Positions 1 through 9,777 of a DNA stretch of 64,000 nt are shown here, piece after piece. The notes under the pieces are model-generated. The model ran no database searches. It was not told the origin of the DNA and saw only the letters and a program-made list of their open reading frames with translations. This DNA comes from Alteromonas indica. Lineage in GTDB: Bacteria > Pseudomonadota > Gammaproteobacteria > Enterobacterales > Alteromonadaceae. The stretch's first letter is position 1; each line of letters opens with the position of its first letter. The stretch covers positions 434,001-498,000 of the forward strand of contig PYVY01000001.1 in assembly GCA_003056425.1 (NCBI GenBank), read 5' to 3'. The translations under genes were made by a program, and so were the position numbers.

Positions 1-1
1 G

Positions 2-802
2 GCCAGCGTCTCCCAGTTCTTGGCAGACCATAAAGCCACTATCGTAGAGGCGAACCACCATACCGATCAACAAACCGGGCGCTTTTTTATGCGCCACGAA
101 ATTAGCGCTGATGAATTAAACCTGGATTATGCCAGTTTTATAGCCGCGTTTACGCCCTTAGCAAATGAATATCAAATGCAATGGAAGCTTACTGATTCAG
201 GTAAAAAACAACGTGTCGCCTTATTAGGTAGCCTGGACTCGCATTGCTTGGTAGATATATTACATCGTTGGCATACTGCAGAATTACATTGTGATATCCC
301 ATGCATTATATCAAACCATCCGCACCTAAAAGAGTTTGCAGACTGGTATAAAGTCCCTTTTCATTGGATAGATTTTAAAACACTGGGTAAAGAACAAGCA
401 TTTGCACAAATTGAAACGCTGTTAGAGCAATACGCTATAGACGTCACCGTATTAGCCAGGTTTATGCAAATTTTGCCGGATAATCTGTGCCGTAAGTTGT
501 CCGGCCGGGTCATTAATATCCATCATAGCTTTTTGCCGTCGTTTGCCGGCGCCCGTCCCTACCAGCAGGCCTATGACCGCGGCGTTAAGCTAATTGGTGC
601 AACTTGCCACTATGTTACCAGCGACCTCGATGAAGGGCCTATTATTGAACAGGCTGTCAAGCGCATAAGTCACAGTGACACTGCGTTGGATATGGTACGT
701 AAGGGCAAAGATTGCGAAGTTACCGCACTGGCCCACGGCGTGCGGTATCACCTGGAAGACCGGGTAATCATACACCGTAACAAAACCGTGGTATTTGCCT
801 AA
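2..802 (+). CDS. purU: Formyltetrahydrofolate deformylase PurU, 5' end outside window
   Basis: Hydrolyses 10-formyl-tetrahydrofolate to formate and tetrahydrofolate in the cytoplasm, supplying formate for purine synthesis and balancing one-carbon pools. The reading frame is open from base 2, so the true start lies upstream; a TTG at 20 lies inside the sequence ASVSQFLADH and is not a convincing start. Seen: the end of the N-terminal ACT-like regulatory domain (through about base 140), then the formyltransferase-like hydrolase domain with the active-site stretch NIHHSFLPSFAGA and the later TSDLDEGPIIEQ segment. Family length is about 280 residues, so only roughly 15-20 are missing. Family assignment is firm. 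Confidence 0.95.
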   Translation, partial: ASVSQFLADHKATIVEANHHTDQQTGRFFMRHEISADELNLDYASFIAAFTPLANEYQMQWKLTDSGKKQRVALLGSLDSHCLVDILHRWHTAELHCDIPCIISNHPHLKEFADWYKVPFHWIDFKTLGKEQAFAQIETLLEQYAIDVTVLARFMQILPDNLCRKLSGRVINIHHSFLPSFAGARPYQQAYDRGVKLIGATCHYVTSDLDEGPIIEQAVKRISHSDTALDMVRKGKDCEVTALAHGVRYHLEDRVIIHRNKTVVFA

Positions 803-825
803 GCCCCTAAAGTACGTGCTGCTGT

Positions 826-1347
826 TTAAATGGCAGCGCGTCTGCTGCGCCGCTGTAGTTGCATTAGGAACCGACTATTGGATACCGCGAACAGACTTTC
901 AGTAGCCGCTACCCCCCAACTTTGATTGATCACCGCATAAGTAGCAAATATCAGTGATCCCACTACCATACAGATACGCAGTCCCGCCTCGCGGCAGTGG
1001 AGTTCTCCAAAGCGGTAAAGAATAAATGTTACCAACGGCATAATTTCCAGCCAGCCGGTTTTACCCGTTACCGTATTTAAATAACCAATCAGCGAGGACA
1101 TCAATACAATAAGCACCCCGATTAAGCGTTGATCCACCAATTTATTGGTGAGTAAACGATAACTGGTGCTCATGCCGGCAACCACCATTACCAGCACCCC
1201 CGCCCAGGCTTCTTGCAAAGCAAGTGAGGCGGATATTGTGATACACAATCCCAGATTCAGGAATAAAACTTTTCGTTCAGTGTTTGACCAGAAAGATAGC
1301 ACCGCCATCGCCACCGGCAAACCATGCATTAACACCTCTGTCAGCAT
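826..1347 (-). CDS. YgjV-type inner membrane protein
   Basis: A 173-residue polytopic membrane protein with about five to six hydrophobic segments (first at residues 8-22, last near 140-155), a short Ser-Asn-Arg-rich tail and a C-terminal basic cluster (RRSRR) likely to face the cytoplasm. The order of hydrophobic segments and the Trp/Gly-rich loops resemble the E. coli YgjV family, whose function is unknown. It converges on purU (24-base gap) and no terminator is obvious between them. No catalytic motif is visible. The family call is from recollection of the pattern and moderately sure; the membrane location is well supported. Confidence 0.65.
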   Translation of the reverse strand: MLTEVLMHGLPVAMAVLSFWSNTERKVLFLNLGLCITISASLALQEAWAGVLVMVVAGMSTSYRLLTNKLVDQRLIGVLIVLMSSLIGYLNTVTGKTGWLEIMPLVTFILYRFGELHCREAGLRICMVVGSLIFATYAVINQSWGVAATESLFAVSNSRFLMQLQRRSRRAAI

Positions 1348-1597
1348 TGTCGCGCCACCTGCAAATTAACCATTAGCCTAAAATTCGAGCGGAGTGTAAA
1401 CCCACGTCAGGCATAGGCTCAAGCTCTTTTTTGTTATCATTTTGTGATGCTATTGGCGGTGCGACAAAGCGTCGATTTTTCGCGTTTTTTTACAGCAGAA
1501 TTGGCCCTGAAATTGTCCAGTGAGATTTACTTATTGGTACTATCCACTAGTATGGCTAGCGCTAACAAAATTATAACGAACGACAGGACTTATTTTA

Positions 1598-3781
1598 ATG
1601 CGATTTACTCATTCAATAACGGCCGCAGCAGTGGTACTTGGCCTAAGCGCCTGCGCCACTCAGCCTGCGTCTCAGCCAACCCAAACGCTGCCAGCCGCAA
1701 GCGCATCAGCCCAGCAACAACACCTGGATAATCCACTGTTAATGCCATATCAAGGGCCGTTTGATGGCGTGCCCGTGTTCGATCAAATGAAACTGGAAGA
1801 CTTAAAGCCAGCTCTTGAGCAAGGTATGGCGCTACAGCTGGCTGAAATAGAGGCAATAGCTAACAATCCTGAGCCGCCTACCTTCGATAACACCATTGTA
1901 GCTATGGAGCGTGCTGGCAAAGCCTTGGATAGGGTGTTCACCTATTACGGAATTTGGAGTTCAAACAAATCCAGCCCGGAATTCCGCGAGATTCAAGCGG
2001 AGATGTCGCCAAAGCTGTCAGCATTTTCCACCAAAATTATCCAGAATTCAGCACTGTTCGACCGGGTAAAAACGGTTTACGAAAGTGACGAGCTTAACCA
2101 GCGTACGGCCGAAGAGCAGCGTATCACCTGGTTAATCTATAACAACTTTGCCCACAACGGCGCAACATTGACCGGTGATGCCAAAGCCCGCTATGCGCAA
2201 ATCAATAATGAACTGGCGAAGCTTTACACCCAGTTTTCTACAAACGTACTGGCCGATGAAGAAAATTACGTTACGTATATCAGCGAAGATGAGCTAGACG
2301 GCCTGCCCGACTCATTTATCCGAGCGGCTGCATCTGCCGCCAAAGAGCGCGATAAAGCCGGGCGTTATGCCATTACCAACACCCGTTCATCCATGGACCC
2401 CTTTTTAACTTATTCAACTAATCGGGCGCTACGTGAGCAGGTTTGGCGCACCTATTACAACCGGGGCGATAACGGTGATGCGCAAGACAACAACGCCATT
2501 ATTAAACAGATTCTTACGCTGCGTGACGAGCGCGTGGCACTTATGGGCTACGACAACTATGCTCAGTGGCGTTTAGAAGACCGTATGGCCAAATCGCCGG
2601 ATAATGCGATGGATCTGATGCTTAAGGTCTGGCCCGCGGCTATCGCCCGGGTAGAAGAAGAAGTAGCCGACATGCAAGCTATTGCTGATGCAGAAGGTGC
2701 CAATATTACTATCAAGCCGTGGGACTACCGTTTCTATGCAGAAAAAGTACGTCAGGCTAAGTACGACCTGGACTCAAATGAAGTTAAACAGTATTTGCAG
2801 CTGGGCAAATTGCGCGAGGCTATGTTCTACGTAGCGGGGCGCTTGTTTAATTTTGCTTTTACCCCGCTTGAAGAAGGTAAAGTACCGGTCTTTCACCCTG
2901 ATGTGAAAGTATGGGAAGTCACCGATAAAACCAGCGGCGAACACATTGGACTGTGGTACCTGGACCCCTTTGCGCGTCAGGGCAAACGCTCTGGTGCCTG
3001 GGCTACTACTTATCGCAGCTCCACCACCTTTGATGGTAAGCAAACCGTGCTGGCCTCGAATAATTCAAATTTTGTAAAAGGTGCTGAAGGCGAACCTACC
3101 TTGATCTCATGGGACGACGCCGAAACCTATTTTCATGAATTTGGCCATGCCTTGCACTTCTTGTCTGCCGATGTGGAATACCCTACCTCTCATTCGGGCG
3201 TGCGCGATTACACCGAGTTTCAGTCGCAATTACTGGAACGTTGGCTAACGACTGATGAGGTCATAAATAAATATTTGGTACATTACAAAACCGGCGAAAC
3301 CATACCGGCTGAACTGGTAGCAAAAATTAAGCGTGCCGCTACGTTTAACGAAGGTTTTAAAACGACCGAATATATGGCATCAGCCATTATGGATCTTAAA
3401 TACCACACTACGGATCCAGCAGATATAGAACCTGATGCTTTTGAGAAAAACGAACTACAAAAACTGGCTATGCCCGAAGAGCTGGTAATGCGCCACCGTA
3501 GCACCCAGTTTGGCCATGTATTTTCCGGAGAAGGTTATGCGGCCGCTTATTATGGATACATGTGGGCAGAAGTGCTTACCGCTGATGCGGCTGAAGCGTT
3601 TGCTGAAGCGCCTGGCGGATTTTATGATAAAGCGATGGCCGACAAGTTGGTTAAATACTTATTTTCGGTGAGAAATGCCATGGAGCCAGCCCAGGCCTAT
3701 CGGGAGTTTAGAGGACGTGATGCTAAGGTTGATGCGCTGATGCGTGACCGTGGTTTCCCGCTTCCAGATAACGCCAAGTAA
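1598..3781 (+). CDS. dcp: M3-family dipeptidyl carboxypeptidase (Dcp), lipoprotein form
   Basis: Zinc metallopeptidase that removes C-terminal dipeptides from peptides. The 727 residues contain the M3 signature HEFGHALH near residue 515 (two zinc-ligand His and catalytic Glu), the downstream third-ligand region, and the family C-terminus GRDAKVDALMRDRGF. The N-terminus has a lipobox-like signal peptide (VVLGLSAC, Cys19), so this copy probably acts attached to an envelope membrane facing the periplasm, unlike cytoplasmic E. coli Dcp. The ATG at 1598 directly precedes this signal peptide. A strong hairpin terminator follows. Function is confident; location is inferred from the lipobox. Confidence 0.93.
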   Translation: MRFTHSITAAAVVLGLSACATQPASQPTQTLPAASASAQQQHLDNPLLMPYQGPFDGVPVFDQMKLEDLKPALEQGMALQLAEIEAIANNPEPPTFDNTIVAMERAGKALDRVFTYYGIWSSNKSSPEFREIQAEMSPKLSAFSTKIIQNSALFDRVKTVYESDELNQRTAEEQRITWLIYNNFAHNGATLTGDAKARYAQINNELAKLYTQFSTNVLADEENYVTYISEDELDGLPDSFIRAAASAAKERDKAGRYAITNTRSSMDPFLTYSTNRALREQVWRTYYNRGDNGDAQDNNAIIKQILTLRDERVALMGYDNYAQWRLEDRMAKSPDNAMDLMLKVWPAAIARVEEEVADMQAIADAEGANITIKPWDYRFYAEKVRQAKYDLDSNEVKQYLQLGKLREAMFYVAGRLFNFAFTPLEEGKVPVFHPDVKVWEVTDKTSGEHIGLWYLDPFARQGKRSGAWATTYRSSTTFDGKQTVLASNNSNFVKGAEGEPTLISWDDAETYFHEFGHALHFLSADVEYPTSHSGVRDYTEFQSQLLERWLTTDEVINKYLVHYKTGETIPAELVAKIKRAATFNEGFKTTEYMASAIMDLKYHTTDPADIEPDAFEKNELQKLAMPEELVMRHRSTQFGHVFSGEGYAAAYYGYMWAEVLTADAAEAFAEAPGGFYDKAMADKLVKYLFSVRNAMEPAQAYREFRGRDAKVDALMRDRGFPLPDNAK

Positions 3782-3789
3782 TAAAAGCA

Positions 3790-3815
3790 GCGGCACCTTT
3801 ATAATAAGGTGCCGC
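3790..3815. terminator. Bidirectional terminator between dcp and the VWA gene
   Basis: Perfect 10-bp inverted repeat GCGGCACCTT / AAGGTGCCGC with a six-base loop, placed between two converging genes. T-rich tails are visible in both directions (CCCTTGTTTATT on plus, TGCTTTTATTA on minus). Confidence 0.75.
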
Positions 3816-3825
3816 CCCTTGTTTA

Positions 3826-4641
3826 TTAGTGTCTACGTACTCGCATTAATAACAATATCCCCGCACCAAATAAAATCACCACTGCTGGCTCTGGTACCGA
3901 TACATTCTGACATGCCGGGTCATTGGGGTTGGTCGCACAGAAATCTAATGTTTCCTGTAACTTCTCATTGGCAAAATCGGTAACAAACTGCTCCACCACC
4001 GTTTGATCGGTAGAATTCATTAAACTCAAATCAAACATCTGCCCACCATTATTCACGGCTAAATCTACCAGTTCTGGATAGGCAAAATCCAATACTACAT
4101 TAAATAACGCATTCGCCTGTTTTAATAGCGAGTCGACCCCGCTGGCATCAAAATCGCGGTCGCCGTTTGAGTCTTCGTCAGTGAACAGGATAAGATTTGA
4201 TACTGCATCTGTTCGAAACGATAAATTTGCTTCCACAGCGATAGCGCCGTAATTTACCAACGGCTGATTTAGCGCAAATCCTGAGGCATCAAAAGCAGGT
4301 TCTGTACCGCCACTTGCGACCAAATTTCCCGCTGCGACAGCGAAGTCTGAAGCGCTGGTAAAGTCTGTTAACACCCGGGGCACAACAGCGCTATTGCCAT
4401 AGCCAACCAAAGCGAAATTGGCATCTACACCACCAGCGGTCAGAGTGGAGGCAAATAAGCCTATATTATTTCTCAGATTTGTCTGCACGCTTCCCATCGA
4501 CCCAGACTCATCGACTATCATCACAATATCAGTTTTAATTACTGCTGCTTGAGCAGTGGTTACCACGCCAAATAGGGAAAGAAGTAGAATAAAACTCCCC
4601 CCTATATTTACTACAGTCTTTTTTATATTAACCAGTTTCAT
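3826..4641 (-). CDS. Secreted VWA-domain protein with PEP-CTERM sorting signal
   Basis: About 271 residues starting at the ATG at 4641, which has GGATGG upstream and gives a clean signal peptide (basic start, LLLLSLFGVV core, AQA cleavage); an in-frame ATG at 4710 would put 23 odd residues before it. A von Willebrand A domain follows with the metal-site motif DESGSMGS and later FTDEDSNGD. The C-terminus is Cys-containing (CATNPNDPAC) and ends VPEP, a hydrophobic stretch and RVRRH, the pattern of PEP-CTERM proteins handled by exosortase. It is therefore probably an envelope or exopolymer-associated adhesion-type protein. No exosortase gene is in the window. The binding partner is unknown. Confidence 0.8.
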   Translation of the reverse strand: MKLVNIKKTVVNIGGSFILLLSLFGVVTTAQAAVIKTDIVMIVDESGSMGSVQTNLRNNIGLFASTLTAGGVDANFALVGYGNSAVVPRVLTDFTSASDFAVAAGNLVASGGTEPAFDASGFALNQPLVNYGAIAVEANLSFRTDAVSNLILFTDEDSNGDRDFDASGVDSLLKQANALFNVVLDFAYPELVDLAVNNGGQMFDLSLMNSTDQTVVEQFVTDFANEKLQETLDFCATNPNDPACQNVSVPEPAVVILFGAGILLLMRVRRH

Positions 4642-5255
4642 AAAGTATCCATCCAATTTAAATAAAAAGGTATTGGTTGCGCGACTGCTAGCAACATAGA
4701 TAGATTGCAATAAGAATGCCCAATATAAATCTTTTCTAATACATATATTTACAGTTACCTATAAATACATTGTAAAAAAGGTGGTCATAAAACAAAGACA
4801 GCAATAAATATAATGTTAATTTTATTTAACACTATCTAATTAGACGAGAGATGGTTTTATATAAATAGCATTATATACAAAAGTAGGTAGGCCCTATTTA
4901 CGATAAACCGGCGCGGCAGAACTCGTTAGCGTTTTAATTAAGGGCAGTTTTGGACAATTTATTCAACCATTGCCCGCATTAAAGGGCGAAGTAGTAGAGG
5001 CGGTAATATACGCAATGCCCAGCGGCCTAGTGTATAAATAAAAAACATGCTATTTATTAACTAGTTGAGCGTAGCATGCTGTTGTCAGCTTTTTTTACAG
5101 CAAGGGGTATGAGGGAACACAGATTAACGAAGACCTCCATGGTATCTTAGCCCTCTTTGCCCCCATTTCCGATTTTGGCCAGTAAAAAATTCCGAGGGCC
5201 CAATCAAAGACAGTGCCCCCGCTCAGACTAGCTGCCAGACGTAGCCGGGCGTTAA
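4642..5255. other. 614-base AT-rich intergenic region, no gene seen
   Basis: Upstream of the VWA gene the DNA is AT-rich and short on open frames in both strands. A small GCTG/CAGC hairpin followed by seven T lies at about 5079-5096 on the plus strand, too weak to call a terminator. It probably holds the VWA promoter; nothing else could be supported. Confidence 0.5.
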
Positions 5256-6098
5256 TTACTCTATCGCTAGCCGCGCTATACGCGCAGTATTGAGCGGTGA
5301 GCTTTCTTGGGTAATCAGCACCTCAGAGGCATTGCGTACACAGATACCTTCCACCTGCCCAAAGCCCTCTAACATCGCCATTCCCTGCACGTGCCAATCA
5401 GGCGATACTGTGGCAATAAACGGTTTAAACAGGCCGATGGCGCTACTCTTGTAGCCCACTAACACATAACGATGGTTCGCCGCGTCCCAGTCCGCGCCGG
5501 TTACCACCCCTGGTAGCCCTTTCACGGTGCCTATGGCGGTAAGAGTTTGGTCTTTAGCATCTTTTTCTATGCGGTATACCCGCGCCTGTTGACTAGCCCA
5601 GCTTTTGGAGAACAAAATAAGATGATCGGCTCGGTTAACCAACGACTCGGCGTCATAGTCGTGAGCATACGGAATATTCGTCTTGGGGCTATTATCGGTG
5701 TAGGTCAGACGCAGGGTTTTCACCTTCTGGAAGGTTTTACGGTCGACTTTACGGATAGACACATAGGGCCGATGTCCTTTATTGTTGCCCACATCACCAA
5801 TATAAAAATAATCATCATCGGCGGTAACTGCTTCAAAATCTTTGTTGGCAAAATCCAGCGCATGCTGTCGGACAATATCGCCGCTGTCATTCACTTCAAA
5901 TAATACCGCATCATTGCCAGAATCGTTGGTCGTTACAGCTGTCTGTGCTGTGCAAACCAATCCCGATGTTTCGTTGAGCATATTATCCAGTTTATGGCTG
6001 GCCAATACTTCGGTCTTTAGCCTGGGTAACTCATCCGATGCACTGCATGCAGGCAACAATGACACGGCAAACAAGGCTATTATTAAAGTGAAGTGCAT
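5256..6098 (-). CDS. Lipoprotein, probable beta-propeller fold, function unknown
   Basis: About 280 residues from the ATG at 6098; an in-frame ATG at 6125 only adds nine hydrophilic residues before the signal peptide. The lipobox LLPAC shows export and lipid anchoring. The body repeats short beta-rich blocks with Gly-Asp/Asn turns (NDSGNDAVLFEV, YIGDVGNNKG, YDAESLV, GADWDAANHRYVLVGY, EGICVRN), which resembles SdiA-regulated/esterase-like propeller proteins, with glutamate-containing EA/ES/EG triplets recurring once per blade. No catalytic motif is recognised. It stands alone, with about 270 bases separating it from the divergent antiporter gene. Confidence 0.6.
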   Translation of the reverse strand: MHFTLIIALFAVSLLPACSASDELPRLKTEVLASHKLDNMLNETSGLVCTAQTAVTTNDSGNDAVLFEVNDSGDIVRQHALDFANKDFEAVTADDDYFYIGDVGNNKGHRPYVSIRKVDRKTFQKVKTLRLTYTDNSPKTNIPYAHDYDAESLVNRADHLILFSKSWASQQARVYRIEKDAKDQTLTAIGTVKGLPGVVTGADWDAANHRYVLVGYKSSAIGLFKPFIATVSPDWHVQGMAMLEGFGQVEGICVRNASEVLITQESSPLNTARIARLAIE

Positions 6099-6367
6099 AC
6101 CTTGTTGTTTTTGTGGTTCGTACATGAATCTATCGCCTATTATGTATTAACAGTGTTTATTTGCGTTGGTCTTTATGAAAGTGCCACATAGTATGAGGAA
6201 AAGCAGGCGTTAGCAGCCCGCTTACTACAAACATTGATGTTCACGGTTTAACGCCGTAAGGTCAATATGTCATCCGTCTGATAGTTTAAACAGTACAAAC
6301 AGACAGTTTATTTAATTTACAAGCCGTAGTAACACTTCACCTAACGGACGGCTTTCTATATGAAGGA

Positions 6368-8176
6368 ATGTGTGCCTTGTCCGATCCCCTATTAAGCCTG
6401 GTAAGCGTAGGCCTGTTGTCTATTGCTTGTCAGTACCTGGCGTATAAAATTCGCTTACCGGCTATTTTACCGCTGCTGATTGTCGGTATTATCGTAGGCC
6501 CTGTGCTGGGCGTACTGAATGCCGACGACCTATTCGGCGACCTACTGTTTCCAGTGGTATCGCTGTCTGTAGCCATTATTCTGTTTGAAGGCTCCCTGAC
6601 GCTAAAGTTTAGCGATATCCGGGGGCACGGCAATATGGTGCGTAATCTGTGTAGTATAGGCGTGGTCGTTACCTGGGCGGTGGCCACTATAGCCGCACGC
6701 TATGCCATGGATTTTCCGTGGCAATTAGCCTTTTTGTTCGGCGCCATTGTTACAGTGACCGGCCCTACCGTTATTGTGCCAATGATTCGTACCGTCCGGC
6801 CGCAAACGAATGTAGCCAATATTCTGCGCTGGGAGGGTATTGTCATTGACCCCATCGGCGCATTATTGGCGGTATTGGTATACGAATATATTGTTGCCTC
6901 TCAGGCGGAAGCTATTACGCATACTATGATCACTTTTGGTAAGACCATCGGTATGGGTATTTGCCTTGGGCTGGCCGGAGGTTACCTGCTGGGGATATGT
7001 TTGCGCAAAAGCTGGATCCCTCATTATTTGCAAAACACCGCAGTACTTACGCTGATGCTGGGAGTATTTGCAGCGTCTAACTATGTGGCGCATGAATCGG
7101 GGCTATTAGCGGTCACCATATTAGGTATGGTGCTGGCCAACATGAAAAATGTAGATGTGGAAGATATCCTTGAGTTCAAAGAAACCCTCAGCGTATTACT
7201 GATCTCTGGCCTGTTTATTTTGCTGGCGTCCCGTTTACAGCTTGATGCGGTAACCAATTTGGGCGCAGGTGCTTTAATCGTACTGGTGGCTATCATGTTT
7301 GTGGCACGGCCATTGTCGGTCGCCATATCGTCTATCGGAACCGGCCTCAATTGGCGCGAGCTGGCGTTAATCAGCTGGATTGCTCCACGCGGTATTGTGG
7401 CAGCAGCGGTTTCGGCACTGTTTTCATTAAAACTGGAGGAAATAGGCTACGAGGGCGCAGGCATAGTGGTTCCCATCGTCTTTTTGGTGATTATTACCAC
7501 GGTTGTATTGCAAAGCCTTACCGCTAAACCCGTTGCGCAGTTACTTAAAATGCGCGCGCCGCCTCCCAATGGCTTCTTAATTTTTGGTGGCAGCAAATTT
7601 AACCGGATGCTGGCTAAAGAAATGCAAAACCAGAAAATTCCGGTGGTTATTGCAGATACCAACTGGGATGCAATCAAAGAAACCAGAATGCAGGAAACGC
7701 CTGCGTATTTCGGCAATCCTGCTTCGGATCATGCAGCCCGCCACATGGAAATGAGCCGTATTGGTACGGTCCTGATTATGTCGCCTTATAAGCAACTGAA
7801 CCCATTAATTTCTTACCATTTTGAATACACAATGGGTAAAGACAAGGTATGGGGCCTAACGAACAATGAACAAGCTACACGCCCCAGCCATCAAGTTGGC
7901 AAACACTACGCTAAGCGTATGGCATTATTTGATGAAGGTGTTACCTATGGTTACCTGGCATCATCGGTTTCGCACGGCGCGACTGTAAAAACCACGCGAA
8001 TTACTGAAGAGTTCAGTTATGAAGATTACCTGGAAACCTATGGAGGACGTGTCACGCCGCTTATTGCTATAGATAAGTCGAACAGAACCCATGTGGTATT
8101 GTTTGGAAAAGACTTGAAAATTGAAGCGGGCTGGCGATTGGTTAGTATGGTGCGGCCGGAGGATGAACCGGTATAG
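6368..8176 (+). CDS. CPA1-type Na+/H+ (or K+/H+) antiporter with C-terminal nucleotide-binding domain
   Basis: Inner-membrane cation/proton exchanger. The first about 400 residues form roughly twelve hydrophobic segments, with the conserved GAIVTVTGPTVIVPMI and IDPIGALLAVLVYEY motifs, the latter carrying the Asp typical of the ion site. Residues 400-600 form a soluble TrkA-N/RCK-like domain starting NGFLIFGGSKFNRMLAKEM. The ATG at 6368 touches the AAGGA element directly, whereas the in-frame TTG at 6377 lies nine bases behind it and gives MSDPLL; the TTG may be the true start. Single gene; substrate ion cannot be read from sequence. Confidence 0.85.
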   Translation: MCALSDPLLSLVSVGLLSIACQYLAYKIRLPAILPLLIVGIIVGPVLGVLNADDLFGDLLFPVVSLSVAIILFEGSLTLKFSDIRGHGNMVRNLCSIGVVVTWAVATIAARYAMDFPWQLAFLFGAIVTVTGPTVIVPMIRTVRPQTNVANILRWEGIVIDPIGALLAVLVYEYIVASQAEAITHTMITFGKTIGMGICLGLAGGYLLGICLRKSWIPHYLQNTAVLTLMLGVFAASNYVAHESGLLAVTILGMVLANMKNVDVEDILEFKETLSVLLISGLFILLASRLQLDAVTNLGAGALIVLVAIMFVARPLSVAISSIGTGLNWRELALISWIAPRGIVAAAVSALFSLKLEEIGYEGAGIVVPIVFLVIITTVVLQSLTAKPVAQLLKMRAPPPNGFLIFGGSKFNRMLAKEMQNQKIPVVIADTNWDAIKETRMQETPAYFGNPASDHAARHMEMSRIGTVLIMSPYKQLNPLISYHFEYTMGKDKVWGLTNNEQATRPSHQVGKHYAKRMALFDEGVTYGYLASSVSHGATVKTTRITEEFSYEDYLETYGGRVTPLIAIDKSNRTHVVLFGKDLKIEAGWRLVSMVRPEDEPV

Positions 8177-8204
8177 TAAACCGCTTCAGTGGTTAACAAA
8201 GATT

Positions 8205-8230
8205 GCCCCCTGCCAATAGCGGCAGGGGGC
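8205..8230 (+). terminator. Strong hairpin after the antiporter gene
   Basis: Perfect 10-bp inverted repeat GCCCCCTGCC / GGCAGGGGGC with a six-base loop, 28 bases after the antiporter stop. No T-run follows, so it may be a transcript-stabilising stem as much as an intrinsic terminator. Confidence 0.5.
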
Positions 8231-8411
8231 ATCTCCCTGGAATAAACGTGCAACCGGGCGCTGTGATGTGGCAGCAGAATTGTTAGTATTTTTACCCTGG
8301 TTACGCCGTCGGATTAATAATAGCAAAGGATGGGCCAAAATTAATTTATACTTTAGAATCAAAAAGTTAGTAAAAAAGGGTGATATTTTTGATTATCCTT
8401 CAGTGAGTTAG

Positions 8412-8468
8412 CCTCGCTGTTATAGTGCAACAATCCTATCGTGCGCACCAAAGCGGGGTTCTTTTTTT
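8412..8468 (+). terminator. Terminator-like structure without an assigned transcript
   Basis: CCTCGCT (8412-8418) can pair with AGCGGGG (8452-8458) including one G-U, with GTGC/GCAC as a possible inner pair, followed by TTC and seven T (8462-8468). The preceding plus-strand gene already has a hairpin at 8205, so this may end a small RNA from 8231-8468 or be a second terminator facing the convergent waaA. The remaining bases of the 8177-8505 gap are AT-rich and hold no gene. Confidence 0.4.
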
Positions 8469-8505
8469 GTACAAGTATTTCATTATTAACTAGTTTGTAG
8501 AAGTC

Positions 8506-9777
8506 TTAGCGACAAATTCGTTGTATTTCATTCCAGGTTTTTTGTAGTGCCCCGCGGTTATCTTCCAATACCTGCCGTCCTGCGAGCCCGGCTTTTTTGG
8601 CCACCTCAGGGTCAGTGAGCCATGTTCTGCATAGCGTTGCCATATCTTCATCTGAATTTACCAGCGTTAATGCGCCACATTGTTCAAGGTAAGCGCAAAT
8701 TACCGGATTGTTATAAGTATGTGGCCCCATAATAACCGGCACCGCCACCGCTGCCGGCTCCAGGGCATTATGCCCACCCCGATCGGCCAGCGACCCGCCG
8801 ACAAAAGCTATATTGGCAACCTGATAAGCTTCGTTCAATCGGCCCATTTCGTTTAACAGCACCACTTGGCAGTGCGCCGGTACCTGCCCGGCAGCCTCGC
8901 TGCACACATAATGTACGCCTGCTTCAGCCAACATCTTTTCAACCGCTGCAAACCGCTCTGGATGTCGCGGCACAAGAATAAGTAATACATCTGGAAACTC
9001 TGGCAGCAGCCTGTGTAATACGCTGAGCAGGACCTTTTCTTCAGGATCATGGGTACTTCCAGCTACCAGTACTGGGCGCGCGTTATTCAGATGCATAAAG
9101 GGCATAGCGGCTGGCTTAGCATTCGCTGCCTGATCGAACTTAATGTTATTAGTAAGAGACAACCGGTCTGGCGGCATACCTAAAAAGCGATAATTGTCGT
9201 AGTCTCGCTGGCCTTGTGCGCAGACGTGCGAAAGCTTGCCCAACATAGGCTCAAATAAAATTCCCACTTTTTTATAGCGGCGGGCAGAACGGTCAGTCAT
9301 ACGGGCGTTAATAACCATGACAGGGATGCATTTACGCCAGCAAACATGAATAAGGTTTGGCCATAGTTCCACTTCGGTAATAAGTACCGCTTTCGGCTTC
9401 ACCCGGCGCAGCATACCGGCCATGGCCATATGCAAATCATAGGGAAGATAGAAGTGATGGACCTGGTTACCAAAGATAGCCCGCACCCTGGCCGAGCCTG
9501 TGGGTGTAGTCGTGGTCACCGTAATCTGCGTATTTGGCTCTTGCTGCATTATCTTTTTAATAAGGCACGATGCCGCCACCACTTCCCCTACCGATACGCA
9601 GTGAAACAAGTACCCCCCGGTGGCCGGCGGAGGCGCAACAAACCCAAACCGTTCGAACCGACGCCGATTATAGTCCCGGGTACGCAATACACCCCTACGC
9701 ACCAGGTTAATAAAGGCAAAGGGGATAACCAATACCAATACGAATGAGTAAAACCAGCGAAACAGCGTTTGCGCCAT
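8506..9777 (-). CDS. waaA: 3-deoxy-D-manno-octulosonic acid (Kdo) transferase WaaA
   Basis: Membrane-anchored enzyme that adds Kdo from CMP-Kdo to lipid A precursor, the first step of LPS core assembly. The start is set at the ATG at 9777 (MAQTLFRWFYSF), giving 423 residues, the usual family length; the frame runs open 61 residues further upstream but that part has no membrane anchor. Seen: N-terminal anchor (LVLVIPFAFINLV), the Kdo-transferase core with HCVSVGEVVAA, ITEVELWPN and NARM, and a C-terminal Rossmann half with GSTHDPEEK, VPRHPERF, FVGGSLADRGGHNALEPAA. It diverges from two glycosyltransferase genes, forming a small LPS-core locus. Confidence 0.95.
   Translation of the reverse strand: MAQTLFRWFYSFVLVLVIPFAFINLVRRGVLRTRDYNRRRFERFGFVAPPPATGGYLFHCVSVGEVVAASCLIKKIMQQEPNTQITVTTTTPTGSARVRAIFGNQVHHFYLPYDLHMAMAGMLRRVKPKAVLITEVELWPNLIHVCWRKCIPVMVINARMTDRSARRYKKVGILFEPMLGKLSHVCAQGQRDYDNYRFLGMPPDRLSLTNNIKFDQAANAKPAAMPFMHLNNARPVLVAGSTHDPEEKVLLSVLHRLLPEFPDVLLILVPRHPERFAAVEKMLAEAGVHYVCSEAAGQVPAHCQVVLLNEMGRLNEAYQVANIAFVGGSLADRGGHNALEPAAVAVPVIMGPHTYNNPVICAYLEQCGALTLVNSDEDMATLCRTWLTDPEVAKKAGLAGRQVLEDNRGALQKTWNEIQRICR

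Noticed and set aside
1444..1731. 95-residue ORF upstream of and overlapping dcp
   Set aside because: It overlaps the dcp signal peptide in another frame and has no family pattern.
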